DNA of 64,000 bases from Diadema setosum (lineage: Eukaryota; Echinodermata; Echinoidea; Diadematoida; Diadematidae): contig NC_092688.1 of the NCBI RefSeq assembly GCF_964275005.1, positions 22,511,903 to 22,575,902 on the forward strand. The letters run 5' to 3'. Positions within the stretch are counted from its first letter, which is position 1. Each line of letters starts with the position of its first letter. The notes under the pieces were generated by a model. It searched no databases. It was given only the letters and a program-made list of their open reading frames with translations, and had not been told where the DNA came from. Shown here in pieces: positions 11,186 through 23,590 of the stretch. The translations under genes were made by a program, and so were the position numbers.

Positions 11186-11727
11186 CAGTGCACTCCCGTT
11201 ACAACGAACACGGTTATAACGAAATTTCGTTATAACAAAGTAAATCTTCTGGTCCCAAAATTATCACCATTAAAGTCTATGGTACAAAATTCGCTTATAA
11301 CGAACACGGTTATAGCAAAATTTCCGCTACAACGAAGTCTTTTCCGAGCGCCACAGACAAAGAAAAACAAAGAAATGTGCTCCGTTATAACGAAATGCGA
11401 ATTGCTTTCGAAAATACGTATAGCAGAACAAGCATTTACAGCATCTCTGCATGGGTGAACGCTTCACGCCATTGTGTTTTCGCTCCTTATGTCACGCACA
11501 GATTCTGAGGGGAACTTGCGTTTATTATTGTGATACAGTTATCCCATCACATTTCACATAGCTCTCCAGTGTATGATGAGTACTGGTATTCGGCAAACAG
11601 AATATGATATATATACGTGGTTTCCTTGTTGTCGTTATATATTGTATTTGTTCGGTTATAACGAAATTTCGTTTTAACGAAAGAAAACTCCCGGTCCCGA
11701 GCATTTCGTTATAACGGGAGTGCACTG
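11186..11727 (+). mobile_element. TA-flanked MITE, Tc1/mariner-pogo type termini
   Basis: The ends are CAGTGCACTCCCGTTA and the inverse TAACGGGAGTGCACTG, with TA on both sides. Inverted repeats continue inward as ACGAACACGGTTATAACGAA-like phrases. Copy 2 (near 42251-42265) reads straight through the site with one TA-to-TT change, giving the empty site. 542 bp, no transposase. A deleted relative lies at 50018-50207. Confidence 0.85.
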
Positions 11728-12738
11728 TATATTTGTAAATAATTGTGATCAATGTTTTCTGTTTTCTTCAAAATCTACAACTGTAAATAAAAACTTATAC
11801 AACTTTGAAATTCAACACACTACATGTCCCTCATAACCTTCTTCAATGTTGATGAAAGTTGAATGTTCCTGCACAATGTAGCATTGTCTTCTGAGCTAAA
11901 GATAATGGTACAGTGCATGGAGTTTAGAGTCAAACATAATGTAAGTGCATTGGTTGAGTGAGAATTTATTTCACTGGCACATACTGAAGTGGCATGAAAC
12001 ATTTCAACATTCAAACTCACCTCACAATGTTTTCAACAAAAGTCACAAATTATCTTTTCTTACTAGAAAGAATTCTCTATTCTTCAGATGTGTTTTTGGT
12101 ATATGATAAGAGTAATGCATATTCTCCTCAGCAGAGGAGTCCTTGACAAAATATTTGAGAAAATGACATTAAGTGAAATTTTATGTTCATGTACAAAACA
12201 AATCAAAAATTGCTCAACACCTACGTCACACAGAGTTGCCAATTTGTTTTACTCTGTATGCTTCATCAGTTTATAGTTTCTCTGACTTTTCTGTTTTCAC
12301 ACAAGGCGACATTAACGTAAGAAATGGAATTTCCCTTTAAAAAGTTTTAATTAAGAATAAGAGTTAAACATACATCACTATACAAGTGTCTTGTTACTAA
12401 CAGTCTAAGGTACTCTGGCTAAGAATAGATCCTTTCTGCTGCTGATGAAGATTATACTCCCAAACGATACACTATCACCTTTTGCACATTAATAAGCACA
12501 ATTAACAAAACACTCTGAAATTTAGCAATTCATCCAAAAAATCTTGGTCAAAAACTTCTCAGCTCAAGGTGTTTTCCCCAAGATTAATGGCAATTCTTCC
12601 CATGATATGGCCATTGAATTCTAACAGCATAATTTACACAATACTTTACAGAATACATTATCTGCCTTGTCTTGCAAGCATCCTAAGATACCGCATTGCA
12701 CATGTCAAAGAGTCGATACTGCGTACTGAAGTATCATA

Positions 12739-13433
12739 TGTGACCGTGCACTTCAAAACGAACATAAAGTCGCACACACTGATTTTGCGTGAGGACTGAA
12801 AATAAGTGAAATGGGTCAACCTAGCCGAACTTGACTTTTTCATATTTTCTGAAAGAGCGGGTCTCTTCTTTTACATTATGCTAAAATTTGGTATCATAAA
12901 ACGGGCAGGAAAGTGTGTTTATTTAGCAGTTTATCTCGAACATTTTTGGTAGAATAGTGTGATTATTAAAGTGTGTCTTTAGAATCCCTTTTTCATTTCT
13001 GAAAAACCTTGTCCACACTCTTCACTTTCACCTCTAATAACTTTTGAAAGAATGGTGCTACTGCTTTGAAAGTTGGCATAAATTATGGACAGAATTTGTT
13101 AATGAGGCATGCTTAATTTTAATCTGATAATCCCTTCATTGTTATTACTCTGGTGGTTTACTTTCTGTTTTTTGTCCCATTCATCGCACAGCCAGCATGG
13201 TTTGGTAAAGATTAAGCGCTTGAATAGACACTGTACTTCAGAGCCTCTTTTCTCAGTTCACACTTTACCCGAGTTTGTGCTTTCTTTCAAATAATTAGAT
13301 AGGTTATGAGAGTCCATTTGATTTGAGTTATACATCATTTTAAAGCTTAATTTAGTCTGTTCTTTCAGAATATGGTCTTACCTAAAAATTCATGTCTGGC
13401 GACTTTTTGTTTGTTTTGAGGTGCAGGGTCACA
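12739..13433 (+). mobile_element. TA-flanked MITE with ~37-bp inverted repeats
   Basis: The left end TGTGACCGTGCACTTCAAAA and the right end (inverted) TGTGACCCTGCACCTCAAAA match over about 35 bp with a few differences. TA flanks both sides. The homologous position in copy 2 (about 44047) lacks the insert. 695 bp, no protein recognised; the 61-codon ORF inside is not convincing. Confidence 0.85.
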
Positions 13434-13570
13434 TACTACTCATAAGTATTTCAGTTTGTTGGAGCTGCTATTGGCACAAGAAGCAAAATGTCAAATTCAC
13501 ATGATTCAATTACAATGTATAACAGATTGCTTTAAAAAATGGATAAAATATGCCTGACACTTATGCATAC

Positions 13571-13732
13571 CAGTGGTGGATCCAGAGAGGGACGCACCGA
13601 GCATGCGCCCCCTTTTCATTTCTTCTTAAAACAAAAGAGATAAAAAGAAAAAAAAATGAGGGGGCGTGTGTGCGCCCCCCTTTAATTTTGCAAAGGCACC
13701 TCTCCTTTAGGAAATTCCTGGATCCACTCCTG
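13571..13732 (+). repeat. GGATCCA-ended small repeat (shared with copy 2)
   Basis: Begins CAGTGGTGGATCCAGA and ends with the inverted CTGGATCCACTCCTG. The inside carries 'gcgcccccttt' tracts and an A-rich centre. It is also present at 44182-44335, so the insertion predates the tandem duplication. Relatives lie at 35650-35806 and 36113-36240. Confidence 0.7.
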
Positions 13733-14172
13733 CATACAAACAAAGTCCCATATGTCACATCATAACCCAAGTTCTTGGAAGTGTTTCCTGTATGCACATT
13801 CATATCTAGTAACATTTACTTAAGTCCGGGTACTGCTGAGTGATATTTCAGCGCATGTGTATGGTGCAGACATCAAACCTGCCCATCCTGCCTATAGAGA
13901 ATATGCTAGCAAATATCTGTACAGTATTCTTAACTGAGCAATGATCAATGCACTACAACATATGATTATTTTCCTTAACCAACCTCCAAATTGATTGAAA
14001 GAACAATGTTCCTGTTTCCCACATGTAGGATATAAGTAGGATAAGAAGTTAAGATCACATACATGTAGCTGTTGTGTGGATGCAAGTTTTAAGTACCCGC
14101 TAACAGTCTGCATAAGCTATCGCCGAGGCACATCACTGGGCAAGGGAAGATGTCAACGATACATATTGTTTT

Positions 14173-17100
14173 TCATTGGCCTTGTTCAGAGTCTAGCCAG
14201 TCTGTGCGATAGACCTCAGTCACCCCTAGCTGGTGGCGGAACCAGTTGATAGTCTTTCTCCAAGCCACTTCTTGGCCACGACTGTGAAGCTTTGGATCAC
14301 CTCCACAGGTCCCAAAGAGATCTGAGGCAAAATGGACATTAAGATTTTAGAAACCACAATAAAATCCAAGTGGAGAGAATTTCATGTGGATAAATACATC
14401 TAGATCTGCATAAATACCACATCACAGAAAAAAAAAAACACAGAACATTACATTTTCTTATCTTGCAAAAGCACACCTTGTTGCCTTCTACTATGCAAAG
14501 AGAATTACTGTGTTATTGTTGATTCCACATTCTCAATCACTTCTTTTCTCTCTGGCTTTATTTCCTGTTCCATCTTTCAAACATTCACATCTTCATCACT
14601 TCTCTCCCATATCCCCACAATTTTCCAACCTTCTCCTTCCCCGTCTCCCACCTCCTTTCTGGTTCATCTTTCTCCTCCCACCGACTTCCAAACCCTTTGC
14701 CCAATTCTCACTCTGTTCTTCTTTACACCTGCACCTGCCACTTATTCTCCAGTCTCCATTAGAACAACCTCCACTTCCAGCTCACTTCTGCCGTTTGACT
14801 GCCACTAATTTGCCTTCCTCACGCTCTCTCTACACCTCTTCTCTCCTTCACTCTCCTCTTTCTTCTTTCATTAAAAAAAAAAAGAAGAAGTTCTTTTGAG
14901 GACTTCACAAACATGGTGTTACCACAAACCTTGCTCAATCATCTACTACATCACCATGAAAACTTTCAAATAAAGTGAATCTTGTTAAAGGAATGGTTTA
15001 GTTTTGGCCGAGACGGAGATTCAGATTTTTTTTTACTTTTTGCGAGATAATTAGAAACCAGTTATGAAATAGAGCATACTAGTACAATTCTAAGAGGAAT
15101 TAAAAGCCTATTTGATGGAAATCGGTTTTGAAATGAGATATCTAAAAATAAATTAAAACAAAGAGGTAATAACAAAAGCTGGGTCCCATCTTTTATAAGA
15201 ACCTCTTGGGCTTTTGGATATCTCAGCCAGTTCAAAACCGATTTTCATCAAATAAGATTTTAATTCCTTTTTAGAGTTCTATGTTACATTCCATATACGG
15301 TGTACATGGTTTCTAATTTATCTCGCAAAAAGTTAAAATGTGAATCCCCATCTCAACCAATACAATCCCATCCCTTGAAAGGCATATAGACCCGGTAGTT
15401 GCAGGGGCGCTGTTGGACAAGAGTGCCGATCACAGTTCGTATTGATACGAAGATTGCCGAGGTTGAGCGTTCATTGCCTTCGTTGTCTTCTCTGTGCATC
15501 ACGCAATCTGTAATGACACCAGGGTGCATGCTTCTTAGTAAGACGTCACAGAAGAAGTTTGCTAAAGCTGTCATCATCAGCCGAATCAAGAACCGAACTG
15601 TGATCAGACTTCTTTGGACTCCTGGAAATGAGTCAAAGCGTAAGCGCCAAAGAGGAGTTGATAGCATAGGTCTCTGTAGGATCCTTGCGGCATGCGCCCA
15701 TGTACGCATTCAACTACACCACCGGGTCTATGTGCCTTTAATTGTGTCATATTGGTACCTATTTTGGCACCAGGACTGATGTTGGAAAATCTGCAGAGTG
15801 GTAGGTATGGCACATCCACAATGTGGCCGGTGCCTCTCAAGAAGACAGCTTCAAATAAATGATGTTTTCCAACATTCTGGAGTCGAGTGAGCATCTATCA
15901 ACAGAGAGAAAGAGAATATAACGAAGGCACTATCTCCATATCATTGATTTCTGAAAACCTGCAGTGGCAAATATCTCTAGGCATGCAGCTGGTACAAAGG
16001 TATTCAAAAAATACAGCATAGTATTGCTGCATATGCACTGTTTCCATTTAGGGCACAAAAATATAGAACAAACATATACATGTAACTGAGTTTAAACACA
16101 CTTCTTATCTTAAATTTCCCTAAATAGCTAAATGACTTCCCAAGTGGAAATTTGACTAGTAGACGGAACATAAGCTGGGTCCCGTTTCACAAAACTTGGT
16201 ATCAGTGACAACTGCCACATTTCTGTGACAAATTTGCTCTTAGTCAATCAGATGCAAGGATTTCAGTAGCTTATAACAATTACGCCAATCTGTCACTGAT
16301 AAGTTTTATGAAACGGGGCCTGGAATAAACTGTATGGTATTTACATATTTCATTACGATCTTTACAATGTTACTCTTAATGAATTATTAAAATTTAAAAA
16401 AATTATGTGAAAGTAAAAATGGAATAAGGGCAATGACATGTTTAGTGCTATTGTTGTTGTTTTTTCATCTCAATTATAGATGCATACAAAGGGCCTAAGC
16501 AAAATGCTCCCTATTTCAATGTGCACATAATGATCAACCTCAAGTATGCCCAAAATGCTTGTGGGCCACCAGGAAAAGATGCAGTTTACATGAGAAAATT
16601 GACTTTATTGATCTACCTTTAAAGGTAGGGAATCCCATTTGCATGCCTTAAATGAAGAGTTGTATAAATACAGTGGTATGTGGAAGAGAGTATCATTTTA
16701 GAAACTCCCATAAAGTATTGAAAGTGGAAGGTAACATTTAGTACATTTTTATTGACCGTTAGATTTTGAATTGAATTTTTTTCGGGGCTCACCGTAAATT
16801 CCAGTACATTGCTAGGCTACCTTTGCAGACCCATGCACTGCATGTGTGTCCATCATGTATATTTTGTGAAGAAAGTTCATCAAAACTTACAAACATTTCT
16901 ATATACATTCTTGCCACATACTCTATATGCTATTACATCAGCTCTTATACTTTTAGATGTGTGTTTATAGATAAAAAATACAGAAGACTGCAACAAAAAG
17001 GCTTAACTGTGGCTGACACACAGAACTACTGAGTAGTTGAGTTTTGTGCATTATTCAAATTGTAGATAACTGTTGACTTCCAAATTTCTCAGCAGTGGCC

Positions 17101-20100
17101 TAAACAAGTCCCCTGAGGTTCATATTTAATGTTTTGCTGCATTTTGGGAGTTCTGTAAAAGGTATCCCCTACCTTTAACTGGGGGTGGGGGGGGGGGGGG
17201 GCTATGCACACATTAACATCTGCATGTCATTGTCACATGATATCTAATCATACAATCAGCATCATTATAATAGTCCACAACAGCTGCCATCTCTTTTTTA
17301 AAAATAATCTCATTTGATTGCAGAATAAGATTTGCACTGAATACATTGTACAGCCATCTTTCAGTGAAGGCATTCTTTTGTCAAGAACTAGTCAAGTCTA
17401 CCACATTAATGCTCCTCCTAGATACCGTACTTCAGGTTATAGTAAAGTATAACTTTACAAGACTACTACGTGGTTAAAAAACAAAAAAAAATGTTTACAT
17501 TTAGTATCTACACTAGAAACCATTTCCAAAGGCTGCACTTACAGCTGTGTCTGTGTGTGTGTCTGTGTGTGTCTGTGTGAGTGGGATGTGAGTTTATGTT
17601 TCTTGCTGCATTAATACCATCCCTGTATCATGCTACTCCTCATTCAATACCGGGTATCTGGTGAAAGTGTAAAATGTGCTGCTTCCTTCAGTGAGAAAAA
17701 GTTGAATTATTGAATGAAATCTCCAGATGTCACTGGGTTAAATGAAAGCAAGAAAAGTCTTAGAGACACATGGGAAATTTAGTGTGTCTTGAAGTGAGAC
17801 TACTCACCCTGTTAGTGCGCTTCAGTGATGATACAAACCTGTCATCTCCTGGGATGAGGAACAGCATTGGAATATTGATATCTTCCACCTGTACACACAT
17901 TAATGCAAACCAACATACAAGATAGTGCAATCCAGGGAAGAGAACTTGAAATGACACGCCAACTGCCATAACACACAAGATTAATGCTCAGTTTGCAAAG
18001 GCAGAGTCAGCGTTTTTGAAACACTGAGCCACAACGCTGATCCAAAATGCCATTCAGGAGGGTACTGTTTATGCTCATTTTATTCTTTAAAGCTCAAGAA
18101 AGAGAGGATTGACAAACATGCACTGTACATTGTAGAAACACTATGTACGTGATTTTGCGTTCATGCTTCCCCAGTAAACGTGATTAGAGAGAATCGCTGA
18201 TTATAAATGCACATTTCTGTGCATTTGGAATCATCATTTTGAAATTGTGTTTCTATCAATGAGAGCTGGGACACAACAATGTTTTGCACTAATTGTCATG
18301 TTTCAAAACACTGATTGTTGCCCCAACCACCCCCCCCCCCAAAAAAAAGGGTAAGCATACGATGCACCCTGACTGAAATTGATCATGATTTGTTCTGATT
18401 TATATCCATGCAAAATTTATGAATATATGAAAAACAGAACATGTCTGACTGCTCAGTCTTTTGTTAAAACTTCAGTTCATATCATGATCACAAAGTTTCA
18501 GTTGTTTACTTGTATTTGACATTGAACTATGACCGCATTTGTTACTAATTCCCACACTGTTCACATATTGGCTGCATAGCCCCACCAAGACTATGTTAGA
18601 CAGGTGTATGCTACACCAAATTGGCAATCTATTACAGATGAATACTAATGGCACTGTCTGATGGAAACTGAAAACAATATTCCTGTCATGCCAGTTAATT
18701 TGCTTGCTTGTTTAAATTGTTTGTTTTTGCAGAATGTTATTTTTATAAGACACTGTGCATTGGATCATCCTCGTAACAACCGGTACCAGTATCACAATCA
18801 TCCTTATCACCATTATAATCGTTATCACCATCCACATCATCATCATCATCATAATCACAATCTTCATCACTTACTGGAGTCACAAATTCTCCCGAAGGAA
18901 TGACACGCTCCTCAGTGATTGTCCAGTACAGTAGGCCATCTTCTCCTTCGAACACCTGACCATCGAAACTCGGCTGTCTGAAAAAAAAAAGAAATTCTCA
19001 AAAGTGTCACAAAAACAGTACAACAAACTTCCAGAGCATTAGCTTTAATTGAGTTTGAAACTGACGGTAAGGGATACTGGCTGATGATTTATATATTCTC
19101 GTGAACTACAGAAATTTCATGTAAAAAACTTATTTTGGTTGCTTTTGGACTTTGCATTCACTGGACAATATGATGTCTGTGTTCTTCCTTTCCTTCAGTG
19201 CTATCTGGATACGACTGGATTAACTTTGGGTGAAATAGAAGACATCTGCCTTTAAAAGTTACACATGATCCAAATCTATCAAGATTTGCTACCATGATCT
19301 CACTATATCTCACTTCGATCATGTCATTGAGGTGGTAAAGTATTTGTATGTGACATGACCAACTGTCATGCGCTTCCACAGACTGCATTGAAGCATTCAC
19401 ATGAGCAGTTTATTTGCTGCACACTGCAGATATTACTTGGCCTGTTTTAGACCCTACAGTTAATCTGTCATGTGGTTGATATGCACACAATGCAACACTG
19501 TTTCATGAAAAATTGAGCACCTGTGACATCAAATTCTCACTCATATTTCAATTGCCTAGAACTGATACCCAACATGCAGAAAATGTGCACACTACCACAG
19601 GCTTTTCTTTCTTTGAGCGTCACAGGAATGTGACAGCCAAATAAAGTCTAGGAGCATAAAGATGTTGAATACACATGTAAGAATGATTTATCCTTTTTAA
19701 TACTTTTTAAATTTGTACAACCGTATTGACATAGAGTAAACTGTACTACATGGGTTACCTTATAATAATCAGTCTGTGATTGCACAATGAAGAAATACTA
19801 ACAAATAACTGAGGGTAAAAGATTTTCTAATTGTTAACCCATAGGAGAACATATACGGTGTCTACAAAGTGCAAAGATATCAAATGCGGGATGATAGGAA
19901 CTCTAGTCTTTAGACACTCTTGACACATCTTAATGTGTACTTTGTGAGCAGTGTTGATAAGTGTGAGAACTTTCTGCAGTCTGTTGGCTCTAAAGTCCAC
20001 TCTTCTATTTGGATTTGATCTCCTCAAATCTTTGGAGTGTCTGATGACAGTCTCTACACCAGGCTCAGCAGAGTCTTGTGAAAAGTTGATGTTGCACATT

Positions 20101-23100
20101 CTCAGTGTACTTTGACCAACCACGATAACTCAGATAATGATAGTTGGGGATGTCAGGAATATACAAATTATGATACTGTAAAAGTGGTTTCTTTCGCGGT
20201 GTTTTTTTTTTTTTTTTTTGCGCTTTTCGCGCTTTGAGGTTGAACCACGAATTTAACATCACATGAAAATGTTTTGAACTCGCCGCTTGTTACAACGCTA
20301 TTGCGCACGTGCACACACGAGGATTCTGCGCAATGTAGGTACAAGCATGTTATAAAGTACTCGAGAGACAGGATTTCAGGTAAGCCTGCCTTTATTTCTA
20401 ATTTCCATTTAATAAATAAAAGAATAATTGGATTATAGTTTGGGTTTTGCAAAATAAAACAGTTTTTGCCGACTGTGAATTCACATATTTTGCCGACCGG
20501 AAGTCACAAAATCCCTCGATAGAATTTCAATCTCTTCAGAAGACAATCTGAATGTTCACATCAGCCATCATCTACATACCGTTATTACAAAAAAAAAATA
20601 ATAATAATAACACAGTGGAAGAATTTTGTTTTCTTTTTTAAAATAAAAGGAAAAAATTAAAGGGGGAGCACTGGGTGTATGTCCCCCTTAAATTTTTGAA
20701 AGAAAAGTACGCAGGAAATCGCATGATTAACCCCAGAAGTAGTACAAAAAAATATGTGGGGTTTTTTGTTGTTATTGTTGCTGTTGTTGTTGTTGTTGGT
20801 TTTGTTTTGTTTGTTTGTTTGTTTTTTTTGCTTCTCAGCTGATTAAACCCTGAAGTGGCACCGGAAATATGAACTGCTTTGCGCCCCTCCCCCCCCCCCC
20901 CCCCACTTTATGGAATTCCTGAATCTGCCCCATAATAATTCTATCTTTGAGGTCATCATGAGTTTCTGGTACTCACGGGGGTATGATCCGAGTTCCGTCA
21001 GGTAGGACAAGACCTACACCAGTTGGAGGAACGTCGCCGCTTCCTGTAACTGACAAACACTTGATGGGAAGTCCCGCTATTCTGGCTACAGCATTCATGG
21101 CCAGATAGCCGCCAAGACAAGCAGACACTATTCCAACTCTGTTGATGTCCAGACGAGGATGCTCCCTGATGAAATCGATGATGTCCTGACAAAGACAAAA
21201 TCCAATGCAATATATACACAGAAACTTCTAGCATACATGTAAATGTTTGAAGGAAAAAAAAAAAATTGTTTAATCACCCAAATCCTTTATCATAAAACTC
21301 TGCAATAATATAATGTATAACATAAAATATATTCATATTGATAATATTTATCAATACCAAAGTTATGTCAAGCTACTAATATTGCTCCTATTCACTGATA
21401 ACTGCAGAGCACTCCTCACTTACAGAGCAAGTGTGACAAAATAAACTCAAAGATTTGATGATCTGTTGAAGAGTTATGGTTTCACAGTGAATACCAATCC
21501 AAACTATTTCATATAGAGTGATGCTACAGTAGCTACTTAAAGATTTATCCTGTAATTCTTTCAATAGTTATTCCAGAGTCCAAAGTATAACATGGAATAT
21601 GTTTGTTTCCGCCGAGGATTCAAAAGCATGTGATCTTAAGCATATGACCAATTGAATCTCTGTGAGTTATATCCATTTGATGATTGACCAACTGGTATCT
21701 TATCAGCTGAATCTATATTATACAGGGTTGATGGGTTAAGTGATCAGGCTTTTAAATAGCTTGGGCAGAGTACTATAGCACACAATTAAACTATATGCTT
21801 TTGCTTGTGGGGTAAGGATTGTAAAGCAACAAGAACATGGTTCATTTGAAGCAATCAAGGCAACAACACAAGACTTTCTTATTGAAATACTCTAAGAAAG
21901 ATATGATCATTGTACCTGTGCTAAAATGATTAGTTTCATCTAGACACTCCACTCAATACACCACAGTCACACTTGAAAATTGAACAAGAAATTTGAAACA
22001 TACACACTCTGTATGATACTTTCTGCTAACTTCTTTCCAAATGCATACCTGGCAAAGCTTCCTGAAAAAAAAAAACACACAACAACAACACAGCAATACA
22101 ATACACAAAACTGCACCAGCAAGTAAGAAAAAAATAGATCAACTAAGAAAATATATTTCATATTGAGGATAGGGAACCACTGAAATGAGACAGTCGTTGC
22201 TGCTCCTTTTGATTGACAGATCTCAGTCACCTCACACAGATCCAGAACATCCTGACAGCAGATGATGATACTCACAAGGAAGATTTGCATGTCAAAGTAG
22301 GTGATGACACTACTCGTCAAATCTGCCCCGCCCCTCATCTTCCTGAAATAGTCTACACTGATGGTGGCGAACCCGTGGGAGGCCAGGAGGGAGGGGCGAT
22401 CTTCTATCAGGTACGGCACCCCGCCCCTTATGTCGATCAGGACAGGCATCAGAGTGGTATTACCTTACCAAAGTGATAGACAACAGAGTGGAGAGATCAT
22501 CTTCTTGAAATACCCATCTACAATTTGTCTTTATGCTGAATCTGGATCATACGACCTACTTTAATAAAAACAGGTTTTTTCTGAATCACAGCATTCATTA
22601 AATCAGAACTGTGATCAATGCACATGTTTCACCTTCTACTCAATGCTGCAGTTTGAAATCATTTCTACTGGTTATCTTTGTAGTGTAAAGAGCTGGAGCT
22701 TAAATTGGTCAACATCTTCAAGTAGATTTAAGCCAGATTACCCTTCTGCTGAGGGAGATAGAGACATCCTTTGGCTTTGCCATGAGTGAGGGGAATCCTA
22801 TCCACATAGTCTGCCAGGGACCACCTCTCAGCAGATGCCTCTCCCAGCAGTCGGCCAGCAACATCCACCACTCGGAAGTGATAGACAAAGGGCTTCTGGA
22901 TGTTCTTCTTGATGAGCCGAGGCCACTTGGATGTATCCGTGGCAACCATACTCCACAGAAGCCCATGTGGTTCTACTCCTGTGTAGCTGCCACCAATGGA
23001 AGGATCATTCTGGACTACCAAAAAGAAAGATGATGAAAAACAATTTTGAAATGTGATACATCCCACAGCAAAAGAACACATGATGGATACTGCTGAAGTC

Positions 23101-23590
23101 ATTTCATGTGATCATTTCTTTTTTTTTTTTAAACATAGAACTTGTTTCTATCAAGTCATGCCCATGAATTTCAGCAAAGATGTTACAAAGACATTTCCCC
23201 CTGCTCACCTGCTACTCGACCTGACCTGTCAGCCACATACTGAGCGCTTGATTCAAAGCGATACCGTCCACACTCTGACATCACATATGCTCTCAGGGTC
23301 ACCTCCTGACCTGGCTCCAGGCCGCTGACCCTGATATCCAGTAGTTCATCACTGAGGCCAGACTGAGCGTGGACATGAAGATGTGTCTCTTGACTCCGGT
23401 CAAGAACGGACAGAGCTGTGCCTTGATCACTTGCAGTTACTGTTATATCGTTATTAATTTGGCTTCTTGATGAACATTGCCTCAGGACTGCACCATCACA
23501 CCTACTACTCACTCCATCTCCTCTAGGCCCACTGTACAGGTGGTTGAGAAGGCATCCCAGTCTGTCTCGAACTCTGCCTTCTGTGTTCAT
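14173..23590 (-). CDS. ACOT/BAAT-like acyl-CoA hydrolase/acyltransferase, copy 1
   Basis: Eight exons: 23590-23209, 23014-22742, 22463-22276, 21185-20977, 18977-18875, 17888-17808, 15894-15759, 14321-14173; total 1521 bp, 506 residues. All introns are GT-AG and phases agree. Residues about 77-225 form the BAAT N-terminal domain (IGGSYTGVEPHGLLWSM at 134-150). Residues about 228-490 are the alpha/beta-hydrolase BAAT_C domain. The expected Cys-Asp-His triad is visible: C304 in VSACLGG, D400/D401 in IPGDDRF, H436 in GTGHIVDVPYLPLC. The family hydrolyses acyl-CoA or transfers the acyl group to glycine or taurine; which applies here cannot be read. The first ~70 residues are extra compared with mammalian ACOT/BAAT (about 420 aa). 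The C-terminus (SEQGQ) lacks a peroxisomal SKL-type signal. A paralogue lies in tandem at 62212-45339. Confidence 0.9.
14985..15374 (+). mobile_element. Palindromic MITE in intron 7 (copy 1)
   Basis: Inverted halves: GGAATGGTTTAGTTTTGG...GAGATTCA at the left, and at the right the inverse of GGGATGGGATTGTATTGG...GGGGATTCA. The inner landmarks 'ttgcgagataattagaaacc' and 'gaaaaccgattttcatcaaat' also occur in inverted order. An orthologous copy is at 45770-46136, with independent relatives at 36399-36785 and 37248-37632. TTAA borders the left end. Confidence 0.75.
15375..15741 (+). mobile_element. Foldback MITE inserted in intron 7 of copy 1 only
   Basis: The ends are AAGGCATATAGACCCGGT and the inverse ACCGGGTCTATGTGCCTT, bordered by TTGA and TTAA. 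Copy 2 lacks it near 46133. The inside contains 'gatcacagttcg' and 'agaagtttgctaaagctgtcatc', shared with the relative at 30831-31275. The overlapping ORFs of 96-126 codons are palindrome shadows. It lies close to the splice donor of exon 7 (15759). Confidence 0.75.
16177..16322 (+). mobile_element. GGGCCCCGTTTCAT-type short foldback, intron 6
   Basis: Begins GGGTCCCGTTTCACAAAACT and ends with the inverted AGTTTTATGAAACGGGGCC. About 146 bp, in copy 1 only. Relatives are at 31964-32118 and 36971-37155; this type of small element is frequent in echinoderm DNA. Confidence 0.7.
17171..17200 (+). repeat. G-run in intron 6 of copy 1
   Basis: A long run of G interrupted once by T, near the mini-element-rich part of the intron. 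Such homopolymer tracts recur throughout the window. Confidence 0.7.
17548..17582 (+). repeat. (TG)n microsatellite in intron 6
   Basis: Interrupted TG repeats (tgtctgtgtgtgtgtctgtg). A shorter version sits at the homologous place in copy 2 (about 48820-48838). Confidence 0.8.
18780..18862 (+). repeat. Degenerate (ATC)n microsatellite at start of intron 5
   Basis: Trinucleotide-like CAT/ATC repeats directly downstream (minus strand) of the exon 5 donor at 18875. Read through, they would add a long Asp-rich tail, but a consensus donor (CCA|GTAAGT) precedes them in both gene copies, so they are intronic. Confidence 0.8.
19440..19444 (+). other. Empty target site of the copy 2 LTR retrotransposon
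   Basis: The bases GCCTG here are single, followed by TTTTAGACCC. In copy 2 the same GCCTG flanks both ends of the LTR element (50881-50885 and 57734-57738), followed by TTTCAGACCC. This is the pre-insertion state. Confidence 0.85.
19640..20125. other. Intron 4 segment conserved in both copies, no exon supported
   Basis: Homologous to about 57935-58365. A minus-strand frame of 98 codons is open here, but exon 4 joins exon 5 in phase without it, and the copy 2 counterpart differs by several small indels. It is probably intronic sequence or an old repeat. Confidence 0.5.
20175..20500 (+). mobile_element. Insertion in intron 4 of copy 1 (TTTCGCG-type repeat)
   Basis: Starts TACTGTAAAAGTGGTTTC and continues with TTTCGCGGTG, a T-run and TTTTCGCGCTTTG. 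This DNA is missing from the homologous place in copy 2 (about 58428-58470), where flanking phrases such as 'gaagtcacaaaatccctc' are joined. Borders are approximate. No ORF of interest is present. Confidence 0.6.
20640..20935 (+). repeat. Low-complexity GGATCC/GCGCCCC-type repeat in intron 4 (copy 1)
   Basis: Contains 'gggggagcactgggtg', two 'tgattaaccccagaagtgg'-like phrases, GTT-rich tracts and a C-run. A shorter homologue is present at 58530-58800, so it predates the duplication. Confidence 0.6.

Larger units (their letters stand above)
10061..14172. other. 3' flank of ACOT/BAAT copy 1, homologous to 40750-45338
   Basis: Collinear with 40750-45338 apart from insertions, which define the elements at 11186 and 12739 here and at 41197, 42948 and 44423 there. 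It starts with a foldback-like segment (10065-10540: 'gagttccagtagcccgaagattac'). No exon is recognised; short ORFs are not conserved between the copies. Confidence 0.75.

Noticed and set aside
14510-14899. 129-codon plus-strand ORF rich in Leu, Pro and Ser
   Set aside because: Pyrimidine-rich low-complexity sequence in intron 7 of the ACOT/BAAT gene; not conserved in copy 2.
15353-15779. ORFs of 96-126 codons on both strands
   Set aside because: Both strands of a palindromic foldback element are open; copy 2 lacks the sequence altogether.
18743-18955. Asp-rich C-terminal extension of the exon 5 frame (DYDDDDD...)
   Set aside because: A consensus donor (CCA|GTAAGT) lies before the acidic stretch in both gene copies and joins exon 6 in phase; the acidic codons come from an intronic ATC microsatellite.
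19827-20123. 98-codon minus-strand ORF in intron 4, considered as an exon
   Set aside because: Exons 4 and 5 fit together in phase without it, the protein has no BAAT match, and small indels disrupt the counterpart in copy 2.
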